The notes below the pieces were generated by a model. That model worked only from the letters and a program-made list of their open reading frames with translations. It did not search any database and was not told the origin of the DNA. Below, piece after piece: positions 32,680 to 45,650 of a stretch of 64,000 bases of DNA. The stretch comes from Lenzites betulinus (Eukaryota; Basidiomycota; Agaricomycetes; Polyporales; Polyporaceae). The stretch spans positions 124,001-188,000 of the forward strand of contig JABYQU010000060.1 in NCBI GenBank assembly GCA_022264855.1, in the 5' to 3' direction. A program made the translations under genes and the position numbers. The number at the start of each line of letters is the position of its first letter. Position 1 is the first letter of the stretch.

Positions 32680-35551
32680 CTAGTATTGTCGCGTCGCGAG
32701 CGCGCGGATCTCGTACAGATGCGGGCGCTCCGCCGAGGGGAAGAAGTCACTCCCAATCGCGAGCCAGCCCTTGAGCTCCGCACGGTGGCGCTCCTCCGCG
32801 GCGCGGCACTTCTCAATGAAGCCGTCGTCGATGTCGCACACCATCGACGCGCGCGAGCAGCGGTCGCTCTCGCTCTCGGACATGCTCCGCGTGTGGCTGC
32901 GCGCGGGGCTGGGCGGCTCGACGCGCGCGCTGGACGCGTTCGAGTGTGTCGACACGTCCGAGGACGCGGCCGTGCAGACGGCGCCCTGGCCCTGGAGCTG
33001 TTGGCTCGCGCGGATGGTGCTCGCGCGCGCCTCCCAGTCGTCGTCGTCCTCGTCGTCGGCGAGGTCCGCGAAGACGTCGGGTTCCTCCTCGTCTGGTGGT
33101 AATGTGGATACCCACCGCAGGCCTTGTGGGTCGAACACCATGGTGCCAACCACACGTGCGTTGGACGCGAACGAGCCTACGGGTGAGCCGATGGATGAGC
33201 CCGTGAGGTGTGTGATGAGTGCGGGTCGTGTTGAGGTGCCAGTGGCGGCGTCGAAATCGCGGAGAGCCTGGTCGTTGCCCTCCCAGCGGAGGGTATGCGG
33301 ATTCCACTTCATCTCTCCTTCGACTACAGCGGGCTCGGCGTCAGCTAACCCAGTTGCAGCATAGAGAGCGAGCGCGTCGCGGACTGACCTTTCGCTACGC
33401 CAGGACCACCGAGGTGGCGGATGAGTGTCGGTTTGCGCCGCGTCTGCCCCGGCGAGGCCAGCTTCTTGCGCTTGGCACTGACCTCCGCATATGAGGACTT
33501 GCCATAGTCCCGCTCCGCTTTGCTCGGCTCGGGCGGCGGTTTGGACGGGAACTCGATTCGGCCACTGCGCTTGAGCGTCTTCGGGCCTAATGACCCTGCT
33601 TTTGACGATTCTAGTGGCGGCGCATTGTGTCAACGGCCACTCTCTTTGGCGCACTCTGATAGGACGAGGACTCACCAGGGCCGCTTCCTGAAAAGTCGCG
33701 CGCTTTCGCTTTTCGGCGAATGGTGTTTGTGGCGGAAGCTTCCGAACTCGAAGGCTTGGAATATGAGGCGCCGGGGACACGGTTGCCGTATCCTTTTGGC
33801 TGCACTCGGTACTTGCCCTCCTGCTCTCGGTCCGTAGGGAGGTCGTCGAACGCGTCGAGCTCCGTGCCGTCCCCATACGTGCGCTGCCGTTTTGGTTTCT
33901 TCATGACCTTGGGCACGCTTGGTATGGGAAGGCTTGAGCTCTGGACGTGTCGCGACTTTATCGACCTGACGGATTTAATCGAGGAGGCGGAAGGGGGGCG
34001 GGTAGGGGGTAGTGGTGATGTTGAGCGAGCCGATAGGGGGGCAGCCGCAGCCGCTGTGGAGGTAGGGAAGACATTGGTGATAGGTGTGCGGGATTTCATT
34101 CGCGACGATGATGTTGGCATCGTCAACCGGAGGGCCGCTGGATTGGACGACGGCGTGGATGGTCGGGTTGGCGGTACGTTGTAGTACTCCAAGCCGTACA
34201 TACGCGCGACGGTAGAGCTGGTGTTTACGGACTTTGCCCGAGAGGACGCCGTAGGTGTCTCGTAGCGAGGAGTGGGAAAAGGACTTGTTGCCGTGGAAGG
34301 ACCCGCCGCAGAGCCTGATGCTTGGGCTTGATTGGGTTCCATTAACGACGGCAATGACGCTTTCCGTCCTAGCCTCCGCGTCTGGGGTGGGGACGCGGGC
34401 TTGAGACCAGAATGTGACTTCTGTACCCGCAAGCTCCCTGGTTTGGGTGCCAGGAAGGTCATGGTGGAGGGGGATGCGACAGCTTGGCTATAAGTCTGCG
34501 AGCGTACGGGCGGCTGTGCGGGCCTGCTTGAGGAGGGCGGGGAAGGAGGAGCGGTGATGGGCGACGTTATCCGGCGAAGCTGCGACATAGAGGAGACGGG
34601 AGGGTTGTTGGGGGACTTGGCCCGATCACCCTTTAATCGGGATGGCGGCCGGAGGGCAGTCGGAGGTCGTGGTGGTGCGCTCTTGCTCCGGGATGCAGAG
34701 GTAGGGCGTAGAACGGATTGAGCATTCTGGAGGAGCCTACTGGGACTGAGCTCAGTCTCGTTGTCGATTACGAGGCCAATTTCGAAATCATCTTCGGGAT
34801 CGGGGCTAACGACCTTGACGCGATCGTCATCGAATGCAGTCCTCTTCTTCAGCTCCAGGATCTTTCCGAGCTTCTTGGCGCCGTTTCCGGACTCGAAGAG
34901 ACCTGTCGGGACATCGAGACCCTCGAGAATATCCTCCTCTTCGTCATCCTCCTCCGTCTCCGTCTCCGGAAGAGACGCTGATGTATAATTGGATGATGGA
35001 GAGTTGTCAGCGAATCCGAGAGTGGAGTAGGCGTCTGAGGATTGCGATGAGGAGGAGCACGTTTGGTCCTTGTCTCCCCATTCGAGAGAGGACTTGGATG
35101 TGCGGTGTGCGAGGGATAGAGGCCGAAGGGAAAGTGTGGTGAGATCCGAAGGGAGCGCGAAGCCATCTTCAAAGTCCTCCTCGATTGGGCTTTGTGGTGG
35201 CTTGGCAGCGGCGGTGTAGGGTTTGGGGAGGGCAGCAACCTTGATGGTGGACACGCCTTCGTCGTCGTCGTCCTCGGTGGAAGACGATGAGGGATTGAGG
35301 GGGGGACGGATGGTGAACATTTGGGGGACGGGCTGCGTGGAGCCTGACCTTGCAGCGATGCCCTGGAGGACGAGCTGGGCCTTGGCCCCGCCGGTCTTTC
35401 CTATGTCCATCTCCATATCCCAATCCTCATCGTCGTCCTTGTCGGACTCTGCGTCGGAAGCGTGGATGGGGTCGCCGTCGGGAAAGTCGAAGTCGGCGTC
35501 GGGCCACTCCTCCTTGGGGAGGACGATAGTGGGAGCAGGGATAGTAGTCAT
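32680..35551 (-). CDS. Byr4/Bfa1-type subunit of the mitotic-exit (SIN/MEN) GAP
   Basis: Byr4 (fission yeast) and Bfa1 (budding yeast) form, with Cdc16/Bub2, the two-part GAP that restrains the Spg1/Tem1 GTPase on spindle pole bodies and so delays septation and mitotic exit. The model has three exons (33676-35551, 33389-33595, 32680-33323), 908 aa, in phase. The acidic N-terminus begins with an EEWPDADFDFPDGDPI-like motif typical of the family. Conserved blocks are KRQRTYGDGTELDAFDDLPT, KPTLIRHLG, EMKWNPHTLRWEGND and RPALITHLTGSSIGSPVG, with MVFDPQGLRWVSTLPPDEEE near the end. The middle is Ser/Pro-rich and likely unstructured. The frame is open to an upstream start at 35695; I prefer the ATG at 35551 because the family motif starts within 20 residues of it. 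Confidence 0.85.
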
Positions 35552-36464
35552 GGTGAGACAATAGGGTAGGTAGTGCACAGTATTACGCGAGGGGGCAGAG
35601 ATTAGGGCGAGGCTGTCGGTAGGATTGGGAAGAGGTGTGGGAAGGAGCGAAGGCTTATTGGCGTTGCATAGGTGGCGGGGAGAGAAAAGGGTCAAGCTTG
35701 AATGGGGCGTCGGGTTGACGAGACAGTCGGTCTTTGCAGGCCTGGCAGAGACGAGGAGGCCGGAGGAGAAAAAAGCAGCGCAGGCGAGCGGGGCAGGGTG
35801 GAGGGAGTGTGCAAACAGCGTGTGTGTATGCAGCGGGGGCGGTATCCATCAGGCCCAGGCGCACAAACACCCTCCCCAAATACACACAAACATACATCGC
35901 CGGCGTCTAGTACGGCATCATTCTACATGAGCCACTCTCCCACGCCACGCACGACTACAACTGCACTTACCCAACTACTTATAGTAGTACATGCGTACTA
36001 CTGCTCTCCGATGTTGTGCTCCCGAAGTCCAAACCCACGAATTCTAGTACTGTGAGCTTGGTCCCGCTGACTATATTTCGTTCATTCCTCGACCTAACTA
36101 CGGCGGCGATTGATGCTGCCCGCCTCGACTCCTCCGTGCAGGGCGGTTCTGCTCCCATCATACACAGTGTTACAACTGCCACCGTTTCGGCCACATTGCA
36201 CGTTACTGCCAAGGCTGCTCTACTTGCGGTCCCTGCGCCGGCCCACACACAAGTGCTTGTCGCTGTCCATCCGAGAACTCCTGCGTCGACATGCAAACAT
36301 GTGACTCGGAGTGCACACTGCAAAGGCCCCCATCCCGCGACTCCCCTTGACTGTCCAGTCCGCGCGGACGTCTTTGCTCGCTGCCACTCCGGTCATCAAC
36401 AATTCGGACCGTACAACTACGTTACGGACGAAACATACCGGTCAAAAGAACCCTCTTGCCACTA
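35552..36464. other. Intergenic region containing a zinc-knuckle fragment
   Basis: This 0.9 kb lies between the Byr4 gene start (minus) and the NRDE2 stop (minus). Apart from the zinc-knuckle fragment at 36108-36353 described separately, no gene is seen. Confidence 0.5.
36108..36353 (+). pseudogene. CCHC zinc-knuckle fragment, possible retrotransposon gag relic
   Basis: The third forward frame reads QCYNCHRFGHIARYC, a perfect C-x2-C-x4-H-x4-C zinc knuckle, followed by a second Cys/His cluster CGPCAGPHTSAC. Such paired knuckles are typical of the gag-like ORF1 of non-LTR retrotransposons and of LTR-element gag proteins. The frame is closed by a TGA just upstream (near 36105) and a TGA at about 36351, and has no ATG before the knuckle. 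No reverse transcriptase, LTR or target-site duplication is seen nearby. It may be a short relic or part of a small spliced gene that I could not build. An independent Cys-rich gene is the main alternative. Confidence 0.4.
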
Positions 36465-39400
36465 CTAGTACGGCATCAGGCGCCGCAGCTCCCGCGCACG
36501 CTCCTCAATTTCGTCCGAGTCTCCCCCGTCCCCTTCATTAACCCGGCCCTCGCCCCCGTCCTCCCGCCACTCGCCTACCACCTCGTCCAACCCGACGCGC
36601 ATGCGCACCCCGCGCTCCGCCATCGTGTCCGCCCACCCATTCAGCTCCCGCGCGCTAAACGCGCCTCGCAGCGGCCCAAATGCGAGCAGGTACAGTTCTG
36701 TGTCCCGAGAATGTAAGCACGGTGTGACATGTATCGGAGAGCGTATCGCATCTTCATTACGTACCTTTTGCAAGCGGACATTCGCCCACAGCGCGAAATA
36801 GCACCTTCTTCGCCCGCTCCGGCTGCCCCGCCCGGAGCTCGAACACGACGAATAGCTTCCATAGCGTCGCGCTCCCCCGCGTCCTGCCCAGCCCACAGAC
36901 GTGTCAGCTTCCCGTACGCACCACGCCCCGGCCCCCCGCGCGGCAGCTCACCTCTCGTCCTCGGCAGCGGCAGATAACCCGCTTCGCGTGCGTTCAATTT
37001 CCGCTTCCCAGCGGCCCTTCTCCCATCCGGCTACCCAGACCTCCGCGACCCGCCGCGCGAGGTCCTTCTCTCGTCCGAGTCCGTCCGCGGAGGTCTCCCC
37101 CAGCATCGCCCGCACGCGCCCCCAGATGCCCTGCCCCTTCTGCGCCTCGAGGAACACCCCGAGGACAGCAGTATTGCTGGGGTACTGCTCGATCGCGCGT
37201 TCGGCCCGTTCACGTAATAGCGCCGGAGGAGTAGGGTTCTTGAGCACGACCGAGTAATTGCAGAGCAGCGCTAGTGACGTCACCGTCAGGCTTTCGTGCG
37301 CGGGTGAGCCCTGTTCGAGAGCATTCAGGTAGAAATCGAGCAGCGTAATCGCCGCCTGGGGCGTCGACCTGAGCAGCTCGAGGAGCACCGCGAGCTTGAT
37401 CCACGGCGCGCGCTCGGTCCAGCTCGCGCGGAGGAGCTTGGTCATGAGCAGGTTCTCGAAATTTCGCTTCGCGCGGAGAACGGCGATGTCGCCAGAACCT
37501 ACCGCGCCAGAGGATCGGGCGATGACATACACCGCAGCTTGGGCCTCGTCGATGGCATCGCCCGCGAGCCATTCCATGTGGGCCCAGTCCCACCAGAGCG
37601 CGCCCTCCCCGGGGCGATGCTGGGACGAGGCGCCTAGCACCAACTGGTAGACTTTGCGTGCGTCGTCAGTCCGGCCACGGAGGCACTCCAACCGCGCGTG
37701 GGCGCCCCAGTGGGGGAGCGAGTCTCGCGCGCCTGAGAGGAGTGACTTCGACTCTCTCAACGCCCTAGCGGGAAATTCAGATATCAGTATGACATGCGAG
37801 ATATCCGCGACGCACCCCTTGAGGCTGATAGCAGCCTCGAATGCAAGGTTGAGGATATCCCACTCCGTATTATCGCTCGCTATCCCGCATAGCCGAAATA
37901 TTTCGCGAACGAGAGAGACATCTACGCCCTGGACGTCTTCGCTCGTCCACATCGTCCACCGGCCCTGGCCCAGAGCGTCCAATGGCGCGACGGTGCCATA
38001 CCCCCAGTGCTTCACCGGCCCAAACGCGCTCCTGTACTCCCGCTCGCGCCCGACCAGTACACCGGCTTGCGCGTCCGCTGTGATCCGCCCCGCCGCGTCG
38101 TCCGCTTTCGCAGGGAAGATCGCCGAGAGATACGACGGCGCGGCGAGGTGCACGTACGCCCAGCGGTCGTCCGCGTTCTCTCTAGCTCGCGCCGAGAGCG
38201 ACGCCAGGAAGCCGGGGACGTGCAGTCCTGCGAACGCGAGCCAGATGCGCCGGAACACATCTTGTGCGCGCGGGGAGCGCAGCGGGAGGAGGAAGGGCCT
38301 GATGTCGGAGAAGAGCACGACTGCGTAGGGGTCCGCGCTCTCGTCGTCGTCGGTGGAACGTAGTGATAGGGCGCGCGTGCGGTCAGCGAGGGCTTCGTAG
38401 GCGGCCCAGCGCGCGTAGGGGTCCGGGATGCTTGTGTCGAGGCGTGCGGGTGCACCGGGAGGGGGAGGCGACTGTTCGGGGCGCTTGCGGGATTCCCATG
38501 TGGCCCAGCCAGTCGCACTGGGTTCGCCTGCGCGGGGGACTTCGGCGTCCCAGAACTCTTCGAGGGTGTTGAGTTGGTGGTCGAATGGCTCATGGAGGAC
38601 ATTCGGCGGTGTGTGATAGAGCCTGTGGGTGATTAGTTGGGTCATAGAGCTTATTATGGTCTCAACCTACAATTCAGCCTGTGCCTGGAATAACGCGTTC
38701 GCCCGCTCGACATAACCTGCTCCAAATTAGATGCATCCTGCGACTTGACCAGGGGTAGACTGACCTGCGTCTCGTAGTGCGACCGCCACTCGCCAGAAGA
38801 CCCTCAACTGTCCAACCTCATCTTGCTTGGCAGCCAAGGACCGCAGAACCCTTGTAGCGTCATCTGCCACGCTCTTCAGAAGGTCGTTCGTGTGCCAGAC
38901 TCTCCAATCGAGCCACGCCATCCAGATCTCGATATCATCGACCTTGACAGCCTCCTCCCATTCTGCCTTCAGTTTGCCCTCCTGCCACAGCTCTTCCCCA
39001 GCCTTCATGTATTTCAGCCTTAGGGTCTGGGAACGGCTGTTGCTCTTATGCGCGGACAGGGCGCGCGAGAGAACGGACACGGTGATCTCCGCGCGGGCCT
39101 TTGGCGCGTTCTTCGTGGTACTGGGGACGGTAGTGAGGGTGTGGGCCAGGAGCGACAACCATGCAGCGACATCATCCGGTTTCGCCACGAGACGCGCCTC
39201 GAGGTCCTTCAGCGTGGCCTGAAGGGACGTCAAGGGCGTCGTGTCCGACTCGTCCCCGGAGCTCTCGCTCTCCTCTGAGTAATCCGAGTTGTCCGAGTCC
39301 GGGTCGCGCTGCTTGCTGAGCTCGATCTCGCGGTAGGACTGGTCGTCTTTCCGCGGCTCGTTGGTGGTTATGCGCAGGAAGCCGTCCTCTTCTTGGTACT

Positions 39401-40147
39401 TGAACTTGTCCTCGGTGGAAGTGAGGAGCCTACGGGTCGGGCCGGCCGCGAGCATACGGCGCACGCTGGAGTCTGTCAACTCCGGCATCTGGAGAGTAGT
39501 TTAAGTGAGTGCGTCGCTCGCGTTAATCCGCATACATACTACCAACCTTGCGCCTTCCAAACCTGCCGACTTCGACGCCTCCACGCCCTCGATGGACGAC
39601 GGAAAGGCCGGGACCCAAACCCAGAACCTTCCTCCCCGCTGCCGTTCTGTTAGTTGTCGCAGCGAGAAAGTAGCCGCTACTCACAGTCTACCAAACGGTA
39701 CTTGGGCACGTCCCCCGCATGTAAACCGCCGTAGCGCACATTCAGCACGTCGCCCTTCCGATCCGTGTAGTACACCAAGCGTTCGCGCACGCTTGCGACC
39801 TCGAAGTCTGGATCATCATGATGTCGATCCTCTTCGACTTTGCGCCGCTCATCGTCGCTCCCACCATAGCCCTTGTGTCCTCGGGGAGAGCGGCTTCTGT
39901 GTTTACGGTGCTGGCCCCGGTCCTCCGCCCTGTCATCCCGTCTGTGTTTGTCGTGTTTGTGTTTCTTCTTCTTGCGGTCAGCATCAGAGTCCTTCCCGAC
40001 GTCATCCCGCTTGCTCTTCTTGTGACGTTTCTTGCCCCTGCTGCCGTCCTTGTCCCCCGCTGGAGTCGGGGTTCGCGTGCTGGGTCCGGGATCGAGGTCC
40101 GGGAAAGTGTTGAACGCGGGGAAAGAGGAAAACGATGGCGCAGACAT
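36465..40147 (-). CDS. NRDE2-family nuclear RNA regulator
   Basis: NRDE-2 family proteins work in nuclear RNA silencing in worms and bind the exosome cofactor Mtr4 in animals and fission yeast (Nrl1). The model has seven exons (39685-40147, 39547-39638, 38765-39488, 38671-38716, 36952-38622, 36765-36883, 36465-36697), 1115 aa, all in phase. The N-terminus has a basic Ser/Arg/Lys/His-rich region (KKRHKKSKRDDVGKDSD and similar), then DVLNVRYGGLHAGDVPKYR and FKYQEEDGFLRI, both typical of the family. HAT/TPR-like helical repeats follow (LARHTLTTVPSTTK-type helices and GALWWDWAHMEWLAGDAIDE). The C-terminus GECPLAKELYLLAFGPLRGA fits the closing repeat. It is divergent from VPS18 with 409 bp between the starts. 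Confidence 0.87.
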
Positions 40148-40556
40148 AGTTTGGGTGTAGTACTATAGCACAAGCAGTCTCAGAGTGGGTCGTTCGTTAC
40201 TGCATGCCCCGATGTCAGTAGCTGTTAAGCTTGAGCTTGAGAGGCACCAGTGAACCGCGCGAATACGATCGAAGCTAAGCGCTCACCTAAACCACGTGCT
40301 ACGAGCATCATGAGCGCTTAGGCGCTCACTCTCGAGCGTAATTGAAAGTGCGTATGCAAGGCTGCGAGGTGACCGCGTCCATCATACTCTTCTGAGGTTC
40401 GTTCAGGCTGTTGGCAGGCGGCACTACGACGTTTCTGCTCTCTGAACTTGTTTAAGGCCTTATTGTGCCCCGGACGTGTTCCTTTACCTGGAGCTGCGGA
40501 AACTCTGGAAACACTGGCCTCTTGACCTAACTTGACCTCAAGAACCTCGGCGCGCC
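40148..40556. promoter_or_regulatory. Divergent promoter region of the NRDE2 and VPS18 genes
   Basis: This 409-bp spacer separates two divergent start codons and must contain both core promoters. No TATA box or named motif is convincing. An ACCACGTGC with a CACGTG core occurs near 40293. Confidence 0.5.
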
Positions 40557-43500
40557 ATGTTCGATGACTGTCAGTTGAACTACTTAGATATGGAAAGCGA
40601 TGCTCACTGTTATTATATGCAGATGTAGAACACGCCTCTGCCCCGGTCCCGGACTCGACACGAGGACGCGGCTCTCTCCCCGCAGTGCAGTACGAAGGTT
40701 TCGAGCCCTCCCCATATGACCAGGATGACAATCGCGCGGACGTATTCCAGGTGAGCTTGGTGTATATAAGGACGATGCGTCTGCTCCAACTCCATTGCAG
40801 GACCCGGCAGAGGTAGCCCCGCCCGCCTCCCCCATATTCCAGCTCGGAGAAGTCCAATGCCCCCTCTCTGCGCCGCTCGTCTCCCTCGTCGTCTCCTCCG
40901 ACTCCCTCTACATGGGCCTCGCCAACAACCTCATCATCGAAATCGAGCTCTCCCGCGCGGACCAGTTCATCCGCATCCAAATCCCGCGGAAGCCGACTGA
41001 GTTCAGCATCTACAAGCTCTTCCTCGACCCCTCCGGGCGGCACCTGCTCGTCACGTCGCTCCAGGGCGAGAACTGGTACTTCTACCGCGGGTGGAAGAAG
41101 CCGAAGCAGCTCAAGGGCTTCAAGATGGTCATCGAGAGCGTCGCGTGGAACAAGGCCGCGCTGCTCTCATCCTCGCACTCGACCTCAACGCGCGAGTTCC
41201 TCGTCGGCGGGCGGAACGGCACGATATACGAGGCGGTGCTCGACGCGGAGGAGGACTTCTTCAAGTCGCAGGAGCGGTACCTCCAGCCGGTGTTCACGCT
41301 GCCCGAGCGGCATCCCGTGACGGGCCTGAAGTTCGACATGTTCCCGCCGCTCGACCCGAAGCACGCGCTAGTGCTAGTAACTACGCCGACGCGGATTTAC
41401 CAGTTTCTGGGGGCGCCAGATAGGCGGTCGGACGAAGGGGGGCGCGTCTTCTCCACTCTGTTCGCCAGCTACCGGGATACTGCGCCCAGTAAGTTCACAG
41501 ACAGCTACGAGTGGAATCCATGATTGACATTGCGAAGAGATTGTGGAGTTGCCCGGAAATGTCGACTACTCAGAGTTGCATGTGTACAGCCCGAACGCCG
41601 ACCAGGCATATTCGCTGCCCAAAGTTGTGGCCTGGATGAACGGTAAGTTGTCCAACATGTTTGCTCACCACACCTTGCTAAACCGTCATAGCTGCTGGTA
41701 TTTACCACGGAGGCCTGGACTTCGATTCGAAGACGGACGACCTCATTGACGGTGCCGGGTTGCTGCCATACCCTGTCATTGCCTCCCCATCCCAGTCACC
41801 AATGCTACGGAATACTGTCCCCAACAATGTCCCCATCTCGATGGCACTGACTGAGTTTCACGTCCTGTTGCTTTACCGCGATCGGGTTCTCGGCATATCC
41901 AACCTGAACGAACAGCTCGCATATGAGGAGATGCTACCTCTGGTAATAGCACCGCATCGCAGTACTATCCACGCGCTTACCATGTTGCATAGAAACCCAA
42001 CGAGCAAGTCCGCGGCCTAACTTCCGACCCAGTGCGCAAAACATATTGGGTATACACAGACCAAGCAATATGGGAAGTTGGTGTCAGCAACGAGCACCGC
42101 GACATCTGGAAGATATATCTCGAAAAGGGCAGATATGACGCAGCATTGCAATATGCGAATGTATGTGCCGAGCTGCAGACATCTCACTCTTGCCTAACTC
42201 TGCATACAGAGTGCTAGCCAAAGAGACCAGATCGTGTCCGCGCAAGCGAAGGCGTTCTTCAACGAGGGCCGGTACTTCCAGGCAGCACAATGTTACGCAC
42301 AATGCTCGGTGCCCTTCGAAGAGGTGACACTCAAGTTCCTAGATGCGGGCGAACGCGATGCGTTGCGGTCGTATCTGATTTCGCGTCTCGAGCGCACACG
42401 AAAGACGGTAAATCATCTGTTTCGACGGAGACGATCAGGATGTTCACGCCGTACAGGATCTCTCGCAACGGATGATGCTGGCAACGTGGCTAGTTGAGTT
42501 TTATCTGAGCAAATGCAACGAGCTCGACGATCTTGTCGCATCCGAGTCCGTGTCGCAAGACGTCGACAACCTCTTAGCGGAGCGTGCTATTCTCGAGGAT
42601 GATCTACGACACTTCTTCGAGACGTACAAGGTATATTTGTTATCCACAAAAATAGTCTGCACGCTTATACATCGTAATACAGACTAGCCTTGATCCGCGA
42701 ACTGTGTACGAGCTGATCCAGGGTCACGGGCGTACGGACATGTATCTCCACTATGCGACAGTGATCGGTGACTACGAGAGGGTCGTCGAGCATTGGGTCA
42801 TGGAGGAGGAGTGGACGAAGGCGATTGACATCATCAACCGACAGGTAGGTATTGGAGCCTACAAGAGGGTCTATATACTGACCACAGAATTAGTCAAATC
42901 TGGAGCTTTACTACCGCTTTGCACCAGCCCTCATGCGACAAGCACCCAAAGAGACCGTCGACTCATGGCTGCGGCAACGCGCGCTCGATCCTCTGCGCCT
43001 CGTACCCGCTCTTCTCAGAATGCAACACGCACCCCGAGATCCACTGTCACCAAACCACGCCGTGCGCTATCTCAATCATGTCATCTTCGAGCAAGGGAAC
43101 ACATCCCCGACCATCCACAATCTCATGATCACATTCTACGCGTCGACGCCACTGACCGCATCCACCTCATCGAACCATCCCGAGGACGACGGGCCGCTCC
43201 TGCGCTTCCTCTCGACCGCGCCGTCCGACCCGCTCACGGGCAAGCCGTACTACGATCTCGACTACGCGCTCCGGCTGTGCAAGCAGGGCGGGCGCACGCA
43301 GCCGTGCGTGCACATCTACTCGAAGATGGGCCTGTGGGAGAACAGCGTCGACCTCGCGCTCGAGAAGGGCGACCTCGAGCTCGCGAAGATCAACGCTGAT
43401 ATGCCCGAGGACGACGACCAGCTGCGCAAGAAGCTGTGGCTCAAGATCGCAAAGTATGTCGTGCAGGACAAGCAGGATATCAAGATGTACGTCGTCCGCC

Positions 43501-44534
43501 GCCTTCCCTTCCTCCCGTCCGCAGCACACGCCCGCGACAGACATGCTCTGACGGACTGGCTGGCTGACTGACTGACGCGCACACAGGGCGATGCGCTTTC
43601 TTGAGAACACCGAGCTGCTAAAGATCGAGGACATCCTGCCGTTCTTCCCGGACTTCGTCGTGATCGACGACTTCAAGGACGAGATCTGCACCGCGCTCGA
43701 GGGCTACTCGGCGCACATCGACGCGCTCAAGGCGGAGATGGACGAGGCGACGCGCAACGCGGAGGCGATCAAGCAGGACATCGCCGCGCTGCAGAAACGC
43801 TTCATCGCCGTCGACGCGCAGGAGCGCTGCTCGTCCTGCGCGCTCCCGCTCATGACCCGCCAGTTCTACGTCTTCCCGTGCCACCACACCTTCCATGCGG
43901 ACTGCCTCATCGGCCTGGTGCGTCCCCCCCTCTTCCGCGCCAGACCGCGCTGTTCGGCTGTGCCGCTGATTGACCGACACTGACTTCCATCCGCATCTCG
44001 ATATGACACGCACAGACGAAAGAGTTCCTGCCCGCACACGCGCTCCGGCGCATCCTCACGCTCCAGACCGAGCTCATGAAGACCTCGCACACGACCGGCG
44101 CCATCGACCGCGCCACGATCGCAAACCCGTCGCTCCTGCCCACCACCGCGCCGCACCGCCACCCCACCGCGCAGCGCACGCTGCTCTCCGCGAACTTCGG
44201 CGTGCCCACGGGCACGGGCACGCGCGGCGGCGGCGGCAGCGCGAACGCGTTCGGGCGGAGCATGCTGTCCGCGGGCGACCGCCTGCGCGACCTGATCGTC
44301 CCCGACGCGCTCGCGAGCCTCGTCACCGCGCCCGCGGGGTGGATCCCCGGCATCGGGTTCGGCGGTGGCGCGAAGCGCGACGCGGGCGAGAAGGACGCGG
44401 AGCGCGCCGAGCGTGTGCGGCGGGAGATCGAGGACGTGCTCGCGGCGGCGTGCCCGATGTGCGAGAGCGTCGTCGCGGGGCTCGACAAGCCGTTCGTGCA
44501 GCACGGCGAGGTCGATGCGAGCTGGGACCTGTGA
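40557..44534 (+). CDS. VPS18: Vacuolar protein sorting protein VPS18 (HOPS/CORVET core)
   Basis: Vps18 (Pep3) is a class C core subunit of the HOPS and CORVET tethers that bring endosomes and vacuoles together. The first exon is 13 nt (40557-40569), then 40623-40750 and 40801 onward, with further introns at about 41.49, 41.64, 41.95, 42.16, 42.41, 42.63, 42.85, 43.48 and 43.92 kb. The N-terminal beta-propeller starts MFDDYVEHASAPVPD and contains SLVVSSDSLYMGLANN. The clathrin-like helical repeat region (YDAALQYANSASQRDQIVSA, AEEDLR-type helices, KAIDIINRQSNLELYYRFAP) follows. The C-terminus has a RING-H2-type domain: CSSCALPLMTRQ, CHHTFHADC and a distant CPMCESVV about 170 residues later. A Gly/Thr-rich insert splits this RING. 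The gene ends in DASWDL. Confidence 0.92.
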
Positions 44535-45031
44535 TTCTGTGTAATCAGGAGGAGCGCCAGTGCTGGATCTGGGTCGCGTCTGCGCTGTCCGTTTGTCTGT
44601 CATATATTAGGAGCCTGTCGAGCTGTGGATGGCTGCGTCTGATGAATTGCGATATAATATAGCATTTTATACCCCTGCTTCATCCACTGGCACGACACCC
44701 TAAAACTGCTCGACATACAGCTGCACGACTGGTCCGCTGGCGGTCCGCGGAAAACAGCGGCATCCGCTACGTACTGCGGATAGCTCATTTGAAGCTCGGT
44801 CTCCCACTGCGGTCCGTTCGAAACTGCTCGGGGAAGCCAAAATTGATCGTAGATGAAGCTTCCATCTCGTGTAATTTGTAGTTGGGTCGCAGAGCACCAC
44901 AGGGGGACAATTGCTCGAGACGGGGAGCATGGCGGCCTGGGAGATTTTCCAGGGACGTCCCCGGCGATTCCCAGCGGACGGCGGACAGCTGGCGGAGACA
45001 GGCGAGGAAGACGGGCGGGCTCTCAGCACTG
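44535..45031. other. Convergent intergenic region, no gene seen
   Basis: The VPS18 stop (plus) faces the CGR1 stop (minus) across about 500 bp. No conserved frame or RNA gene is seen. Confidence 0.5.
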
Positions 45032-45650
45032 TCACTGGTTTATTTTCTTGGTGCGGCCCATCCTGCGGCGCAGCCTGGCCGCTTTCCGTGCGCCCATCTG
45101 TGTGTGCGAGTGCCGCGAAGGTGAGTCTCATCGCGTAGCAACAGACAGGGAACGCCGCGGATGCGGCACGCACCTTCGCCTTCGCCTCCTCCAGCCTTTG
45201 CCGCTCTTCAGCAGCTTTCTTCCGCTCGAGCGTGATGTCTCTCCGTCTAACCAGTCTCACATGTCAGACACGGCTGCCTGCGATATACGAGCGTGCGGTG
45301 GGGAACGTACCGCTTGATATCGTCCTTTTTATCCTGCTTGAGTTCGGCCTGGAGCTTCTTCATCGCTTGCTCCTTCTTGGTCTTCTCCATGCGCTCCTCC
45401 CATTTCTTCGTCTTCACGCCTTCGGGAAGATGAGACCGACTGCAGCCAAGAGATGTCAGATGGGCCAGGCTAGAAGCGGAATGGATGGGACGTACACTGT
45501 GGCGGACTTGGGCACTTTCCATGCCTTGCCTGAGACACGGCCGCTCGCCGAATGTGCGAGAGGGACGACGGGGAGATCGCCCGCGGCCGCGCTCGTCGAC
45601 GCAGCAGACGATTCTGCTGGGAGATCCATAGACAGTGCTGGCTCGGACAT
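45032..45650 (-). CDS. CGR1: rRNA-processing protein CGR1
   Basis: Cgr1 is a small nucleolar protein required for pre-rRNA processing and 60S assembly and, in some fungi, for growth at high temperature. The model has four exons (45496-45650, 45311-45439, 45174-45246, 45032-45097), 140 aa, in phase. The N-terminus is an Ala/Ser-rich linker, followed by the conserved GKAWKVPKSATVRS. A long charged helix (TKKWEERMEKTKKEQAMKKL and DKKDDIKRRRDITLERKKAA) is the hallmark of the family. The last exon encodes MGARKAARLRRRMGRTKKIN. The length agrees with the known family. It is divergent from the uncharacterised gene at 46.6 kb. Confidence 0.92.

Noticed and set aside
43970..44662. A 230-codon plus-strand frame at the end of VPS18
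   Set aside because: It is a shadow of the VPS18 C-terminal exon in another frame, Arg/His/Ala-rich without domains.
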